Shown piece after piece: positions 55,451-64,000 of a stretch of DNA of 64,000 nt (positions are counted from its first letter, which is position 1; the number at the start of each line of letters is the position of its first letter). The notes under the pieces were generated by a model. That model was not told where the DNA came from. It worked only from the letters and a program-made list of their open reading frames with translations, and did not search any database. Where the stretch lies: positions 177,472-241,471 of the forward strand of contig CACGBK010000001.1 of NCBI GenBank assembly GCA_902571385.1, written 5' to 3'. This stretch comes from an uncultured Candidatus Actinomarina sp. (GTDB lineage: Bacteria > Actinomycetota > Acidimicrobiia > Actinomarinales > Actinomarinaceae). Position numbers and translations under genes: made by a program.

Positions 55451-57462
55451 ATCAAAATTTTGTAAATTTTCTCGCAGAAGGAAAACCAGAATATACAGAT
55501 GGTGGCGTAATTGCACAATTTACATGGTTAATTGTTGTACTACCTTTTTTTGCAGCATTGTTTATAACTTTTCTAGGTAAATATCTTCCTTTAAAAGGAG
55601 CTGAATTAGCTTTAGGAACAGTCTTGTTTATTTTTTTATATAGTTCAGCTTTACTTTATGAACATGCGACTAAAGGCATTACTAATGAATTTTTTATCAA
55701 TGTTGGAAGTATAGGGTCTTACGATCTTGAATTTGGTTGGGTTGTAGATGGATTATCAATAATGATGTATTTTGTAGTTGGAACTGTTTCATCTTTAGTA
55801 TTTGTATATGCAACAAACTATATGCAAGGTGAAATACGTTACACATTCTTTTTTACTTCGCTAACTTTATTCGCTGGAAGCATGTTGGTTCTAGTATCTT
55901 CTCCAACCCTCCTTCAACTTTTAATTGGCTGGGAACTTGTTGGAGTTTGTTCATATTTACTTATAGGCCATTACTGGGAGAAAAAAGAAAATTCATCTGC
56001 GGCTATGAAAGCTTTTATCACTAATAAAATTGCTGACATAGGTTTAATGATCGGAATTATTGTTCTTGCACTATCTACTAAAACACTTAGGATTTCTGAA
56101 ATTTTATATCAATCAACTCATGACTATGAAGACATAAAGACGGTTGCTTATTTAGGAGGAGTTCTCCTTTTTATTGGGGCAATGGGCAAAAGCGCTCAAT
56201 TTCCTCTTCATGTCTGGCTACCTGACGCAATGGCTGGCCCAACTCCAGTTTCAGCACTGATGCACGCAGCAACAATGGTTACTGCAGGAGTTTATCTTCT
56301 TGGAAGGATGTTTCCTTTTTATCAAGGTATGGCTTCAGGGGCACTGGATGTAGTTCTTTTATTTGGAGTTATTACACTTTTAGGAGCAGGCTTGGTAGCG
56401 GTTGTTCAAGATGACTTGAAAAAAGTTTTGGCATATTCAACCGTTAGTCAACTTGGATACATGGTGACAGCCATGGGCTCTGGAGCATATACTGCTGGAC
56501 TTTTCCATCTTTGGACTCATGCGTTTTTTAAAGCTTTATTATTTTTAGGTGCTGGTTCAGTAATTCATGCAGTTCATACAAATAATATGTCGGAAATGGG
56601 AGGACTAAGAAAAGAAATGCCAAGAACATTTTCAACTTTCATCATCGGGACAATTGCACTTGCAGGACTTCCACCATTAGCTGGTTTTTTCTCAAAAGAT
56701 GAAATACTTGCATCACTCAATCACGAAGGGCATAATATTTATTTTATTATTTCTGTTTTGGGTGCTTTTATAACTGCTTTTTACATGACAAGAGCAGTTC
56801 TTTTAACTTTTTTTGGAGAATATCGAGGAGATGGACATCCACATGAATCAGATAAAATGATGACGATACCCCTTATTTTATTGTCAGGATTTGCGATTGT
56901 TGCAGGATGGGTAAATATTCCAGGTGTTTATACAGGTTTTACAACATGGGTTACAACAAGGAAGAATGCTATTGTAGAATATCATCCGGAATCTTTCGAT
57001 CTAGTTGCAATGTTTAGTGGTTTCTCAGCAGGAATTTTTGGGATAGGACTTGCGTATTACGTATATCAATTATCTGGAAAGGCCGTAGATGGAGATCAAA
57101 AAATCAAAATAAAACCTATTTGGAAAATATTAGAGAATAAATATTATTTAGATTTTTTCTACTTCAAATTCATAATTGATCCAGTAAAAATTACCTTTGC
57201 AAAATTTATTGATTCATTCAATACAAATATTCTCGACAGATTTGTCAACGGTGTTGGAGTAACTGCATCTAAAGCTGGTGATATAGTCTATAAGAATCTG
57301 GATCAAGAAGGAATCGACAAGGTATTGAATTTATCTTCCTCAGGGACAGATACAATTGGAAGCAAGGTTAAATTAATTCAAACTGGAAAAACTCAGCAAT
57401 ATTTGATGTATTTTTTAGTTGGAGTAATAGTTATTAGCTTAATAATTTTGTTAGTGTTATGA
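55444..57462 (+). CDS. nuoL: NADH-quinone oxidoreductase subunit L (operon 2)
   Basis: Second ND5-type subunit, 672 residues. Conserved Glu and Lys helices are intact (LIGWELVGVCSYLLIGHYW, MGKSAQFPLHVWLPDAMAGP), as are HAATMVTAGVYLLGR and STVSQLGYM. The C-terminal lateral-helix part is longer than in operon 1. All residues expected for proton transfer look kept. Confidence 0.95.
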   Translation: MVNQNFVNFLAEGKPEYTDGGVIAQFTWLIVVLPFFAALFITFLGKYLPLKGAELALGTVLFIFLYSSALLYEHATKGITNEFFINVGSIGSYDLEFGWVVDGLSIMMYFVVGTVSSLVFVYATNYMQGEIRYTFFFTSLTLFAGSMLVLVSSPTLLQLLIGWELVGVCSYLLIGHYWEKKENSSAAMKAFITNKIADIGLMIGIIVLALSTKTLRISEILYQSTHDYEDIKTVAYLGGVLLFIGAMGKSAQFPLHVWLPDAMAGPTPVSALMHAATMVTAGVYLLGRMFPFYQGMASGALDVVLLFGVITLLGAGLVAVVQDDLKKVLAYSTVSQLGYMVTAMGSGAYTAGLFHLWTHAFFKALLFLGAGSVIHAVHTNNMSEMGGLRKEMPRTFSTFIIGTIALAGLPPLAGFFSKDEILASLNHEGHNIYFIISVLGAFITAFYMTRAVLLTFFGEYRGDGHPHESDKMMTIPLILLSGFAIVAGWVNIPGVYTGFTTWVTTRKNAIVEYHPESFDLVAMFSGFSAGIFGIGLAYYVYQLSGKAVDGDQKIKIKPIWKILENKYYLDFFYFKFIIDPVKITFAKFIDSFNTNILDRFVNGVGVTASKAGDIVYKNLDQEGIDKVLNLSSSGTDTIGSKVKLIQTGKTQQYLMYFLVGVIVISLIILLVL

Positions 57463-57478
57463 ATGAGAATGGGACGTA

Positions 57479-59056
57479 TTGAGTAGTTTTTCTTTTTTAG
57501 ATAGTGGATTAGGTCTTACGATTGTTGTATTCCTTCCTTTGATTTCTGCCATATTTATTTTTCTGATACCCAAAAAACAAGAGATGTTAATTAAGTTAAT
57601 AACTTTAGGCTCAGCGATTATAACCTTTTTAGTGAGTTTAGTTGTAGCCCTACAATTTGATTTTAATGATGCTGCTGAACTTCAGCTAGGAACAAAAGTT
57701 TCATGGATTAGCAGTATAAATTCAAATTATGAAATAGGCATTGATGGAATTTCATTGCCTTTATTGCTTTTATCAACATTCATTTCTGTATTAGCAATTA
57801 TTTATTCTTTCGAACATTTACCTGAACCAAAAAATGCAAAAGGAATGATGTCTTTAATTTTAATTCTAGAAACTGGAATGAACGGAACTTTTGTTGCACT
57901 AGATTTAATATTGTTTTTTGTATTTTTTGAACTTGTTTTACTTCCAATGTATTTCATGATTGGTATTTGGGGCGATAAAACAGTAAGAAGTGTTTCCGGA
58001 CTAAAGAACGATATTGAAACAAGACTTTATGCAAGTATCAAATTTTTTGTATTTACATTGTTTGGATCCGCTTTTATGCTTTTAGGATTTTTAGGTTTAT
58101 ATTTCAGAGGAAATAAAACATTTAGCATTCCAGAACTTATTGAACTAGGTACGAATGGAGCTTTCACTGGAACATTTGCAACACTAGTTTTTGCTGTTTT
58201 ATTTTTGGGTTTTGCTGTAAAAGTTCCAATGTGGCCTTTACACACTTGGTTACCTGATGCTCATACAGCCGCACCAACCGTTGGATCAGTATTATTAGCA
58301 GCAATTTTATTAAAACTAGGTTCTTATGGTTTTGTAAGGATTGCTTTACCAATTCTTCCTGAACAGGCAGTTGCTTGGGCTCCAGCAATTGCAATATTAT
58401 CTGCAATTGGAATTATATATGGTTCTCTCGCTTGCCTTGCCCAGACAGATCTAAAGAGATTGATAGCTTTTTCTTCAGTTGGTCATATGGGATTTGTAAT
58501 GCTAGGGATTTCGTCTCTTACTTCAATTGGGATTAATGCAGCAATGATTGGAATGGTTGCACACGGAATAATTACCGGACTGTTATTTTTTGTTTCAGGT
58601 TCCATGGCTCATACATATCACACAAGAGATATGGGAAGACTAGGTGGGAACATGAAACTTCTGCCAAAGACAGGTGCAATCTTAGCTTTTACAGCAATGG
58701 CTTCACTTGGATTACCGGGCTTAGCTGGATTCTGGGGTGAATTTATGGCTTTACTTGGTGCTTATAATCCTTTACCAGGTCTTAATGTCACTATTTTTAG
58801 ATCATCCATGGTTGCTGGTGCCATCGGTACAGTTCTAACTGCAGGATATTTATTGTGGATGCTTCAGAGAGTAAATCTAGGAGAACCTAAGGAAGAATGG
58901 ATTGACCAAGAACTTCATGATGCTGATAATTATGAACTTGTTGCTTGGATACCGTTAGTTATTCTTACTGTTTTAATCGGAGTGTTTCCAAAACTTATAT
59001 TTGGGGCAACAAATGATGCAGTAATTGCTCTTGTCGCAAAAGCGTTCGGAGGCTAA
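57479..59056 (+). CDS. nuoM: NADH-quinone oxidoreductase subunit M (operon 2)
   Basis: Second ND4-type subunit, 525 residues. Glu helix FVFFELVLLPMYFMIGIWG, Lys helix KVPMWPLHTWLPDAHTAAPT and SVGHMGFVMLGI are present. TTG start with GGGA upstream. A GGAGG overlaps the last codons and appears to be the ribosome-binding site of nuoN2. Confidence 0.94.
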   Translation: MSSFSFLDSGLGLTIVVFLPLISAIFIFLIPKKQEMLIKLITLGSAIITFLVSLVVALQFDFNDAAELQLGTKVSWISSINSNYEIGIDGISLPLLLLSTFISVLAIIYSFEHLPEPKNAKGMMSLILILETGMNGTFVALDLILFFVFFELVLLPMYFMIGIWGDKTVRSVSGLKNDIETRLYASIKFFVFTLFGSAFMLLGFLGLYFRGNKTFSIPELIELGTNGAFTGTFATLVFAVLFLGFAVKVPMWPLHTWLPDAHTAAPTVGSVLLAAILLKLGSYGFVRIALPILPEQAVAWAPAIAILSAIGIIYGSLACLAQTDLKRLIAFSSVGHMGFVMLGISSLTSIGINAAMIGMVAHGIITGLLFFVSGSMAHTYHTRDMGRLGGNMKLLPKTGAILAFTAMASLGLPGLAGFWGEFMALLGAYNPLPGLNVTIFRSSMVAGAIGTVLTAGYLLWMLQRVNLGEPKEEWIDQELHDADNYELVAWIPLVILTVLIGVFPKLIFGATNDAVIALVAKAFGG

Positions 59057-59058
59057 AA

Positions 59059-60540
59059 ATTAGTATCAATTATTTCGCTATCTCAAGTGAACTGATTGTT
59101 ATTTTGACAATTGTAAGTGCTATATCTTTAGATTTGCTACTTCCAAGAAAACTAAAGTACATAGTTGCACTTGTCTCGATACTTGGTTCCTTGATAGCTT
59201 TTGTGCCAATCATTTTCCAGTATGCAAACTACAGTTCACCAGAAATACTTTTTGAAGGAAGTTATGTAATTGATAAATTTTCCCTGATTTTGAAAGGGCT
59301 TTTCATATTAGTTACTTATTTAACCTTTTTACTGTCTGTTAATTTTGTTGAGAGTGACGAATATTATCAAGGAGAGTATTACTTTCTGTTACTAAGCTCA
59401 CTGCTCGGTGCTTTGGTTGTTACCTCCTCTAGAGATTTGTTAACTATGTTTATCGGTATTGAATTAGCGTCTACTCCAATGTTTCTTCTATCTGGATGGA
59501 AAAAAGGGGATCAAAAATCAAATGAAGGATCCATAAAGTTTTTTCTATTAGGAGTTCTTTCGGCTTCGTTAATTCTTTACGGATTTTCTTTACTTTATGG
59601 TGTTACTGGAAAATTAGTTTTTTCAGACATTGCAAATACATTAATCCAATCTGATTTAAACCAATCACCTGTTACATTACTTAGTGCAATCTTAATTTTG
59701 GCTGGTATTGGATTCAAAATATCAATTGTCCCTTTTCATTCATGGGCACCAGACACTTATGAAGGTGCTCCACTTCCAGTGACTGCTTATCTGTCTGTTA
59801 GTTCTAAAGCGACTGGTTTTGTGGCATTAATAATTTTAATTTCTAAAGTATTCTACGCCTCTGGTCAGGGATTAGGAATTATCCTCGTCTTTATATCAGG
59901 TATAACGATGTTCGTTGGTAATTTGTCAGCGTTACAGCAAACTAACCCTGTAAGACTTCTTGCTTATTCATCGATTGCGCAAGCAGGATTTATTCTTGCA
60001 CCTATGGCAGTTGCAGGGATAACAGGTAATTATGAAGATGGTGTCTATGCAAGTGTTACATATTTGATAATTTACGCATTCATGAACGTTGGGGCCTTCT
60101 TAGTTATAAACCTACTCCAAAGAAATATTCAATCAGATGACATGTATGACTGGGGAGGCCTTGCTAGAGAGATGCCTCTAGCTGGCATTTTTGCTGTGAT
60201 CTTTTTCTTTTCTTTGGCAGGGATACCACCGTTAGGAGGTTGGTTTGCTAAGTTTGTTGTATTTAGAAGCTTATTGAGCACAGGTGAAATCTTCGGTGTT
60301 TCTCTTGGAATTGTTGGAGCTATAAATGCAGTAATTGCACTTGTTTATTATTCACGAGTTTCAAAAATCATATGGATGGATAGTCCAAGTGAAAATGTAA
60401 AAAGTAATAAGGATACATTGATTCCAAGTCCATTAAGAGTTGTTGGTTTTGTAAGTTTAATTTTGACAATAGTTTCAGGAATCTTTCCAGGTATATTCAG
60501 TAATTTAGGGGAAGCGTCTTCAATATTTTTTAATAGTTAA
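59059..60540 (+). CDS. nuoN: NADH-quinone oxidoreductase subunit N (operon 2), probable ATT start
   Basis: Second ND2-type subunit. Glu helix TMFIGIELASTPMFLLSGW, KFFLLGVLSASLILYG, Lys helix KISIVPFHSWAPDTYEGAP and LLAYSSIAQAGFIL are present. The first ATG/GTG/TTG codon is TTG 59104, which would cut the first helix and has no ribosome-binding site. The frame is open to 59059, where ATT follows GGAGG (59048-59052) by 6 bases and restores a natural N-terminus (SINYFAISSELIVILTIV). I therefore list 59059; the conservative annotation is 59104-60540. Confidence 0.85.
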   Translation: MSINYFAISSELIVILTIVSAISLDLLLPRKLKYIVALVSILGSLIAFVPIIFQYANYSSPEILFEGSYVIDKFSLILKGLFILVTYLTFLLSVNFVESDEYYQGEYYFLLLSSLLGALVVTSSRDLLTMFIGIELASTPMFLLSGWKKGDQKSNEGSIKFFLLGVLSASLILYGFSLLYGVTGKLVFSDIANTLIQSDLNQSPVTLLSAILILAGIGFKISIVPFHSWAPDTYEGAPLPVTAYLSVSSKATGFVALIILISKVFYASGQGLGIILVFISGITMFVGNLSALQQTNPVRLLAYSSIAQAGFILAPMAVAGITGNYEDGVYASVTYLIIYAFMNVGAFLVINLLQRNIQSDDMYDWGGLAREMPLAGIFAVIFFFSLAGIPPLGGWFAKFVVFRSLLSTGEIFGVSLGIVGAINAVIALVYYSRVSKIIWMDSPSENVKSNKDTLIPSPLRVVGFVSLILTIVSGIFPGIFSNLGEASSIFFNS

Positions 60541-60548
60541 AAAATTTC

Positions 60549-61583
60549 GTGAAAAATCAAAAATTTATAAATCATCTTAAAAAAAAATATGATAGAAATT
60601 TTTTCTACTTTGATGAATTTATGGAAGAATCTTTGTACTCCGAATTTGGTTATTTTTCAAACGGTAAAGTTCGTTCAAGCAAAGAAGGCGATTTTCTTAC
60701 ATCACCGGAAGTTTCAAATTTTTTTGGTGTCTTTGTCTCAAAATGGTTAATTTCAAATAATTTAGATAATGATTCAAATGTTTTAGAAATAGGTGCAGGA
60801 ACAGGTTCACTTGCAAAACAAATCTCAAATTATTTATCAAAAGATATTTATGTAACTGAATTATCTAAAAATGCTCAAAAAGCTCTAAATCAAGAAAATA
60901 TAATTCTTGAAAATAATTTAGAAAGTTATATGAATAAGAATGTTGGCGCAATTTACATGAACGAAATTCTTGATAACATTCCTTGCTCTGTTGGAAAGCA
61001 GATTGACAATCAATGGTTTGAGAAAACGGTAGAGATTGATAAAAATGAAAATCTAGTTTACGGACAAGTTGAAATGAGAGAAAAAAATATTGATTGGATT
61101 GATAGATATAATTTTTTTAATAATCAGGATAATGATTTAGAAATACAATTAAATTCTGAATACTTCTTAGATGAGTTAATTAAACAAATTGATCCAAAAT
61201 ATTTGTTGATTTTTGATTATGGTTTTAAATATGATGATCGAAATTCAAAACCATATAAATCAACTATAAGAACTTACAAGGATCATCATTTTTCATCCGA
61301 TCCAATAAGTATGCCAACGGAAACGGATATTACTTATGATGTAAATTTTACTTTTCTAAAAAAATATTTTTCGAATAATAATTTTGAAGTCCAATTGATC
61401 TACCAGTATGAATTTCTTGATAATTTTGGATACGGCCATCTATATCAAGAATTGCAAGATAAATTCAATCAAACCTCAAATATTGAACAGCTAAAAATTA
61501 AGTCGGAACTTGTTGGTCTTGAGGCAATTCATAATGTAAGAGGGCTTGGAGGATTCTATTCCCTTGAAGCAAAAAAAGTATAA
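60549..61583 (+). CDS. MidA/NDUFAF7-family SAM-dependent methyltransferase
   Basis: Class I methyltransferase of the DUF185/COG1565 family: GDFLTSPEVS (47-56), SAM motif LEIGAGTGSLA (79-89), YMNEILDNIPC, and the final RGLGGFYSLEAKK. The mitochondrial member NDUFAF7 dimethylates an arginine of the 49-kDa complex I subunit and is needed for assembly. Here the gene follows nuoN2 by 8 bases, so a role in maturing complex 2 is likely. GTG start. Confidence 0.85.
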   Translation: MKNQKFINHLKKKYDRNFFYFDEFMEESLYSEFGYFSNGKVRSSKEGDFLTSPEVSNFFGVFVSKWLISNNLDNDSNVLEIGAGTGSLAKQISNYLSKDIYVTELSKNAQKALNQENIILENNLESYMNKNVGAIYMNEILDNIPCSVGKQIDNQWFEKTVEIDKNENLVYGQVEMREKNIDWIDRYNFFNNQDNDLEIQLNSEYFLDELIKQIDPKYLLIFDYGFKYDDRNSKPYKSTIRTYKDHHFSSDPISMPTETDITYDVNFTFLKKYFSNNNFEVQLIYQYEFLDNFGYGHLYQELQDKFNQTSNIEQLKIKSELVGLEAIHNVRGLGGFYSLEAKKV

Positions 61584-61607
61584 GTTCTTACAATTTATAA
61601 TGAAATT

Positions 61608-62447
61608 ATGAACTTTTTAAAAACTACTACATTGTTAACAGTAATGACTCTGATAGTAGTATTTACTGCTCAAGCTTTAGGTTTCAGTTTGATTTCTTCA
61701 TTATTTTTTGCATTTTTATTTAATTTTATTATGTACTTTAATTCAGCAAAAATTGCTCTGGCTTCAACTAAAGCAAAAAAAATTGAGGATGGTACGTATC
61801 AAGAAGTCAAAGATATAGTGGAGTTTTTATCTCAAAAAGAAAAAATGCCAGTCCCTGAACTATATATTATTGAAAGTGATCAACCTAACGCTTTTGCAAC
61901 AGGGAGGAATCCAAAAAATTCTGCAGTTGCTGTTACAACTGGAATTTTAAAAGTATTAAACCGAGATGAATTAGAAGGGGTCTTGGCTCACGAACTTTCT
62001 CACATTAAGAATAATGATATTTTAGTATCAAGTATTGCTGCGATGTTAGCCGCAGCTATTTCATTTATGTCAAGAATGTACTTTTGGGGAGGTGGGCGAA
62101 GAGATAGAAATGGACATCCAGCAATAATTTTGATAGCTTTTATTGCTGCCCCAATTGCATCATTAATAATCAGGATGGCTATTTCAAGAACAAGAGAATA
62201 TGGAGCTGACAAAACTGGTTCATTAATTTCCGGCAATCCTTTAGCACTTGCATCTGCTTTAGAAAAAATAGAAATGTATTCTAAAAACCCATTAAATGTA
62301 AATCCAGCTGTAAGCCAACTTTTCATCTCAAACCCTCTAAAGTCATTTTCAGGTTCTGGTTTAGGAAAATTATTCTCTACTCATCCACCAACAAAAGAAA
62401 GAGTAAGAAGACTTAGAGAGGGTGCTAGTGGAATCAGATATAGATAA
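61608..62447 (+). CDS. htpX: HtpX-type membrane zinc metalloprotease
   Basis: M48-family protease for membrane protein quality control. Zinc site H128-E129-H132 (AHELSH) and third ligand E197 (SRTREYGADKTG); two N-terminal helices and two more after the active site; final FSTHPPTKERVRRL. 279 residues, standard. Its place after the nuo/MidA genes suggests co-expression with a membrane complex, but it may be general. Confidence 0.94.
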   Translation: MNFLKTTTLLTVMTLIVVFTAQALGFSLISSLFFAFLFNFIMYFNSAKIALASTKAKKIEDGTYQEVKDIVEFLSQKEKMPVPELYIIESDQPNAFATGRNPKNSAVAVTTGILKVLNRDELEGVLAHELSHIKNNDILVSSIAAMLAAAISFMSRMYFWGGGRRDRNGHPAIILIAFIAAPIASLIIRMAISRTREYGADKTGSLISGNPLALASALEKIEMYSKNPLNVNPAVSQLFISNPLKSFSGSGLGKLFSTHPPTKERVRRLREGASGIRYR

Positions 62448-62787
62448 AGAAGAAATCAATTCAGGAATTGAGCCTGAAGATCTTCATGAAAAACTTGAGG
62501 ATGGTTGGAAGTTAGTTGACGTTAGAGAGGATGATGAGTGGATGTATGGCCATCATTCGGAAGCTCAACATATAAAAATGGGGGACATCCCAGATAAATT
62601 AAATTTGTTTGAAAAAAATGAAAAATATGTCATTGTTTGTAGATCAGGTCAAAGATCTGGTAAAGTTTCAGAATTTCTACAAACAAAAGATATAATTTCT
62701 TACAATTTACTGGGTGGAATGAAAAAACTATCTAATTTTTCAACAGAAATAATTTCTACAAATGGAAATCCTGGAACAATCATTTAA
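62422..62787 (+). CDS. Rhodanese-like domain protein
   Basis: Single rhodanese fold: WKLVDVREDDEWMYGHH, then active-site C73 in VCRSGQRSG. It may transfer sulfur or act as a phosphatase-like or redox protein; substrate unknown. The GTG start lies 26 bases inside htpX. 121 residues with a short acidic N-terminal extension. Confidence 0.87.
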   Translation: MLVESDIDKEEINSGIEPEDLHEKLEDGWKLVDVREDDEWMYGHHSEAQHIKMGDIPDKLNLFEKNEKYVIVCRSGQRSGKVSEFLQTKDIISYNLLGGMKKLSNFSTEIISTNGNPGTII

Positions 62788-62796
62788 AATCAATTT

Positions 62797-63756
62797 GTGA
62801 TAGTTTGCATTGGAAACGCGCTAGTCGACACGCTTCAGCAAATTGATGATAATATCATTGAGAAGCTTAATTTAAACAAAGCTCGAATGACTCTAGTTGA
62901 TAAAGACAGATCTAATTTTTTATTGGAAAATATGCCAAACCCTACATATGCAGCTGGTGGATCAGCAGCAAATACAGCTTATTGGATTTCTGCACTGGGA
63001 GGACAGGCAGGCTTTATCGGAAAAGTTTCAAATGATGATCTAGGAAAACAATTTAAATCGAGTTTATCGGATCACGGACTAGAAGACCTTACTGTTTACG
63101 AAAAAGGCGATGATCAAACTGGACTATGTGCAATTTTTATAACTCCAGACGGAGAGAGAACAATGAATACCTATCTTGGTGCAGGAGCCCAGCTTTCGAT
63201 GAGTGACCTCAACGAGCAAGCAATAAATAAATGCAATATATTGTATATGGAAGGTTACCTTTGGGATAGATTACCAAGCAAAGAAGCTTTTATGTATGCC
63301 TCCAATATAAATAAATTATCTGGAGGTAAAAATGCTTTATCATTATCTGATGTTTTTTGTGTTGAAGCGCATAGAGACAGCTTTTTAGATTTAATAAAAG
63401 ATAATATTGATATTGTTTTTTGTAATGAAGATGAATTGAATACATTAACAAAACAAAACTCTGTTGAAGAATCCATAAAATTTGTTAATAAGTATTTTCC
63501 AAATTTAGATCAATTGATATGCACTCTAGGACCTAAAGGAGTATTAGTAATTAAAGATCAGACAGAGTATTTCTATGAAGCAACAGAAGCAGAAGTTGTT
63601 GACAAAACTGGAGCAGGGGATTATTTTGCAGCCGGCTATCTTTATGGAATCGAAAATGATCTCTCAATTGAGGATACTGCGTTAATTGCTAATAAAAGTG
63701 CTGCCCACGTAATTAGCGAAATAGGTGTTAGGCCTGAAAAACCATTCAGCCTTTAA
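62797..63756 (+). CDS. PfkB-family kinase, adenosine-kinase-like
   Basis: Ribokinase-fold sugar/nucleoside kinase. GGSAANTAYWISALGG (sugar-site motif), GERTMNTYLGAG, LYMEGYLWD, and catalytic GAGD (272-275) with the anion hole. The LYMEGYLWD and DVFCVEAHR segments match the bacterial proteins usually labelled adenosine kinase. Substrate not certain. GTG start. Ends overlapping a convergent membrane gene by 4 bases. Confidence 0.88.
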   Translation: MIVCIGNALVDTLQQIDDNIIEKLNLNKARMTLVDKDRSNFLLENMPNPTYAAGGSAANTAYWISALGGQAGFIGKVSNDDLGKQFKSSLSDHGLEDLTVYEKGDDQTGLCAIFITPDGERTMNTYLGAGAQLSMSDLNEQAINKCNILYMEGYLWDRLPSKEAFMYASNINKLSGGKNALSLSDVFCVEAHRDSFLDLIKDNIDIVFCNEDELNTLTKQNSVEESIKFVNKYFPNLDQLICTLGPKGVLVIKDQTEYFYEATEAEVVDKTGAGDYFAAGYLYGIENDLSIEDTALIANKSAAHVISEIGVRPEKPFSL

Positions 63757-64000
63757 ATATTTTTTATACTCTCTCTTAACCTATTTAAATAAAGACCAAC
63801 AAAGATAAGCAAAGTTCCTGTTATTAGCAAAAATAGAAACCCAAGATTTGGAAAAATCTCAGTTATTAATCTTGGAAGGTTAATCAATAAACTGAAAGAA
63901 CCAACAAAGAGAATTGTTTCATTAGATAATCTAACACTTAACCATATAAGCAAAATAGCTAGCAACAATTGAAGTATTATTCCTAAGAATTCTTCCCTAC
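63753..64000 (-). CDS. Membrane protein, C-terminal part (start outside window)
   Basis: The frame stays open to the window edge, so the gene starts beyond 64000. The visible ~82 residues contain three hydrophobic segments (LLLAILLIWLSV, NETILFVGSFSLLINL, GFLFLLITGTLLIFVGLY) and end in a basic tail (NRLRESIKNI). This could be the end of a multi-helix protein such as a DUF2157-like one; not recognised. Confidence 0.55.
   Translation of the reverse strand, partial: REEFLGIILQLLLAILLIWLSVRLSNETILFVGSFSLLINLPRLITEIFPNLGFLFLLITGTLLIFVGLYLNRLRESIKNI

Noticed and set aside
59104..59106. TTG as start of nuoN2
   Set aside because: It has no ribosome-binding site and cuts off half of the first membrane helix; the upstream ATT with GGAGG explains the sequence better.
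63753..63968. Complete 71-residue gene at the right edge
   Set aside because: The frame is open through the edge of the window, so the TTG at 63968 is not a credible start; annotated as a partial gene.
1..64000. Prophage, insertion sequence, CRISPR array or defence system
   Set aside because: No transposase, integrase, phage structural gene, restriction gene or repeat-spacer array was seen on either strand.

Overview
This is a dense, low-G+C (about one third by eye) bacterial chromosome segment. Gaps are short, genes often overlap by 4-11 bases, and many starts are GTG or TTG. Actinobacterial features are ClpC with two N-terminal repeats, DisA, a CarD-IspF-CysS-RlmB run, Rex close to a 14-gene nuo operon, a geranylgeranyl-reductase-type gene just before nuoA, and a second partial nuo cluster. 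The acidic, Thr/Ala-rich linkers after the lipoprotein cysteines are typical of Acidimicrobiia. I infer a streamlined planktonic, probably marine, member of Acidimicrobiia (Actinomarina-like or a relative). That is an inference from gene content, not a phylogeny.

Layout. 1-4.3 kb: the 3' end of lysS, a convergent polyprenyl diphosphate synthase, and clpC. 4.4-9.4 kb: a BMP-type nucleoside ABC importer; a strong hairpin separates the binding-protein gene from the ATPase and permeases. 9.4-14.6 kb: a zinc-ribbon membrane protein, then disA, carD, ispF, cysS, rlmB and tRNA-Thr(TGT). 14.6-20.3 kb: a membrane protein beginning 4 nt after the tRNA, then a branched-chain amino-acid-type ABC importer (livHMGF) converging on its own binding protein. 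20.4-23.75 kb: a CvpA-CAP fusion, a small unknown gene, rex and a geranylgeranyl-reductase-family gene. 23.8-38.2 kb: complex I operon 1 (nuoABCDEFGHIJKLMN), with a perfect Rex-type palindrome at its promoter and a 45-codon membrane ORF coupled to its end. 38.2-43.3 kb: an ABC-2 exporter and small housekeeping or unknown genes, including thymidine kinase and a DtxR-family regulator. 43.3-48.3 kb: ferrochelatase diverging from an FbpABC-like iron importer. 48.5-49.3 kb: a heliorhodopsin. 49.4-50.5 kb: a type I phosphodiesterase-like gene. 50.6-60.5 kb: complex I operon 2 (nuoABCDHIJKLMN, no EFG), followed by a MidA/NDUFAF7-family methyltransferase, HtpX, a rhodanese and an adenosine-kinase-like enzyme.

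How it fits together. The window centres on respiration and redox control. Rex (NADH/NAD+ sensing) probably controls the NADH-oxidising complex I. The second, 11-subunit complex lacks the NADH module, so its electron donor is unknown. Its NuoD2 has Trp in place of the quinone-site tyrosine, and it carries the arginine that NDUFAF7 methylates in mitochondria; a MidA/NDUFAF7 homologue lies directly downstream. A DtxR-family protein with altered metal ligands and the iron importer/ferrochelatase promoter region share a nearly identical 18-bp palindrome, which suggests a local metal/haem regulon. The heliorhodopsin lies between the iron importer and operon 2; no retinal-forming oxygenase is visible here.
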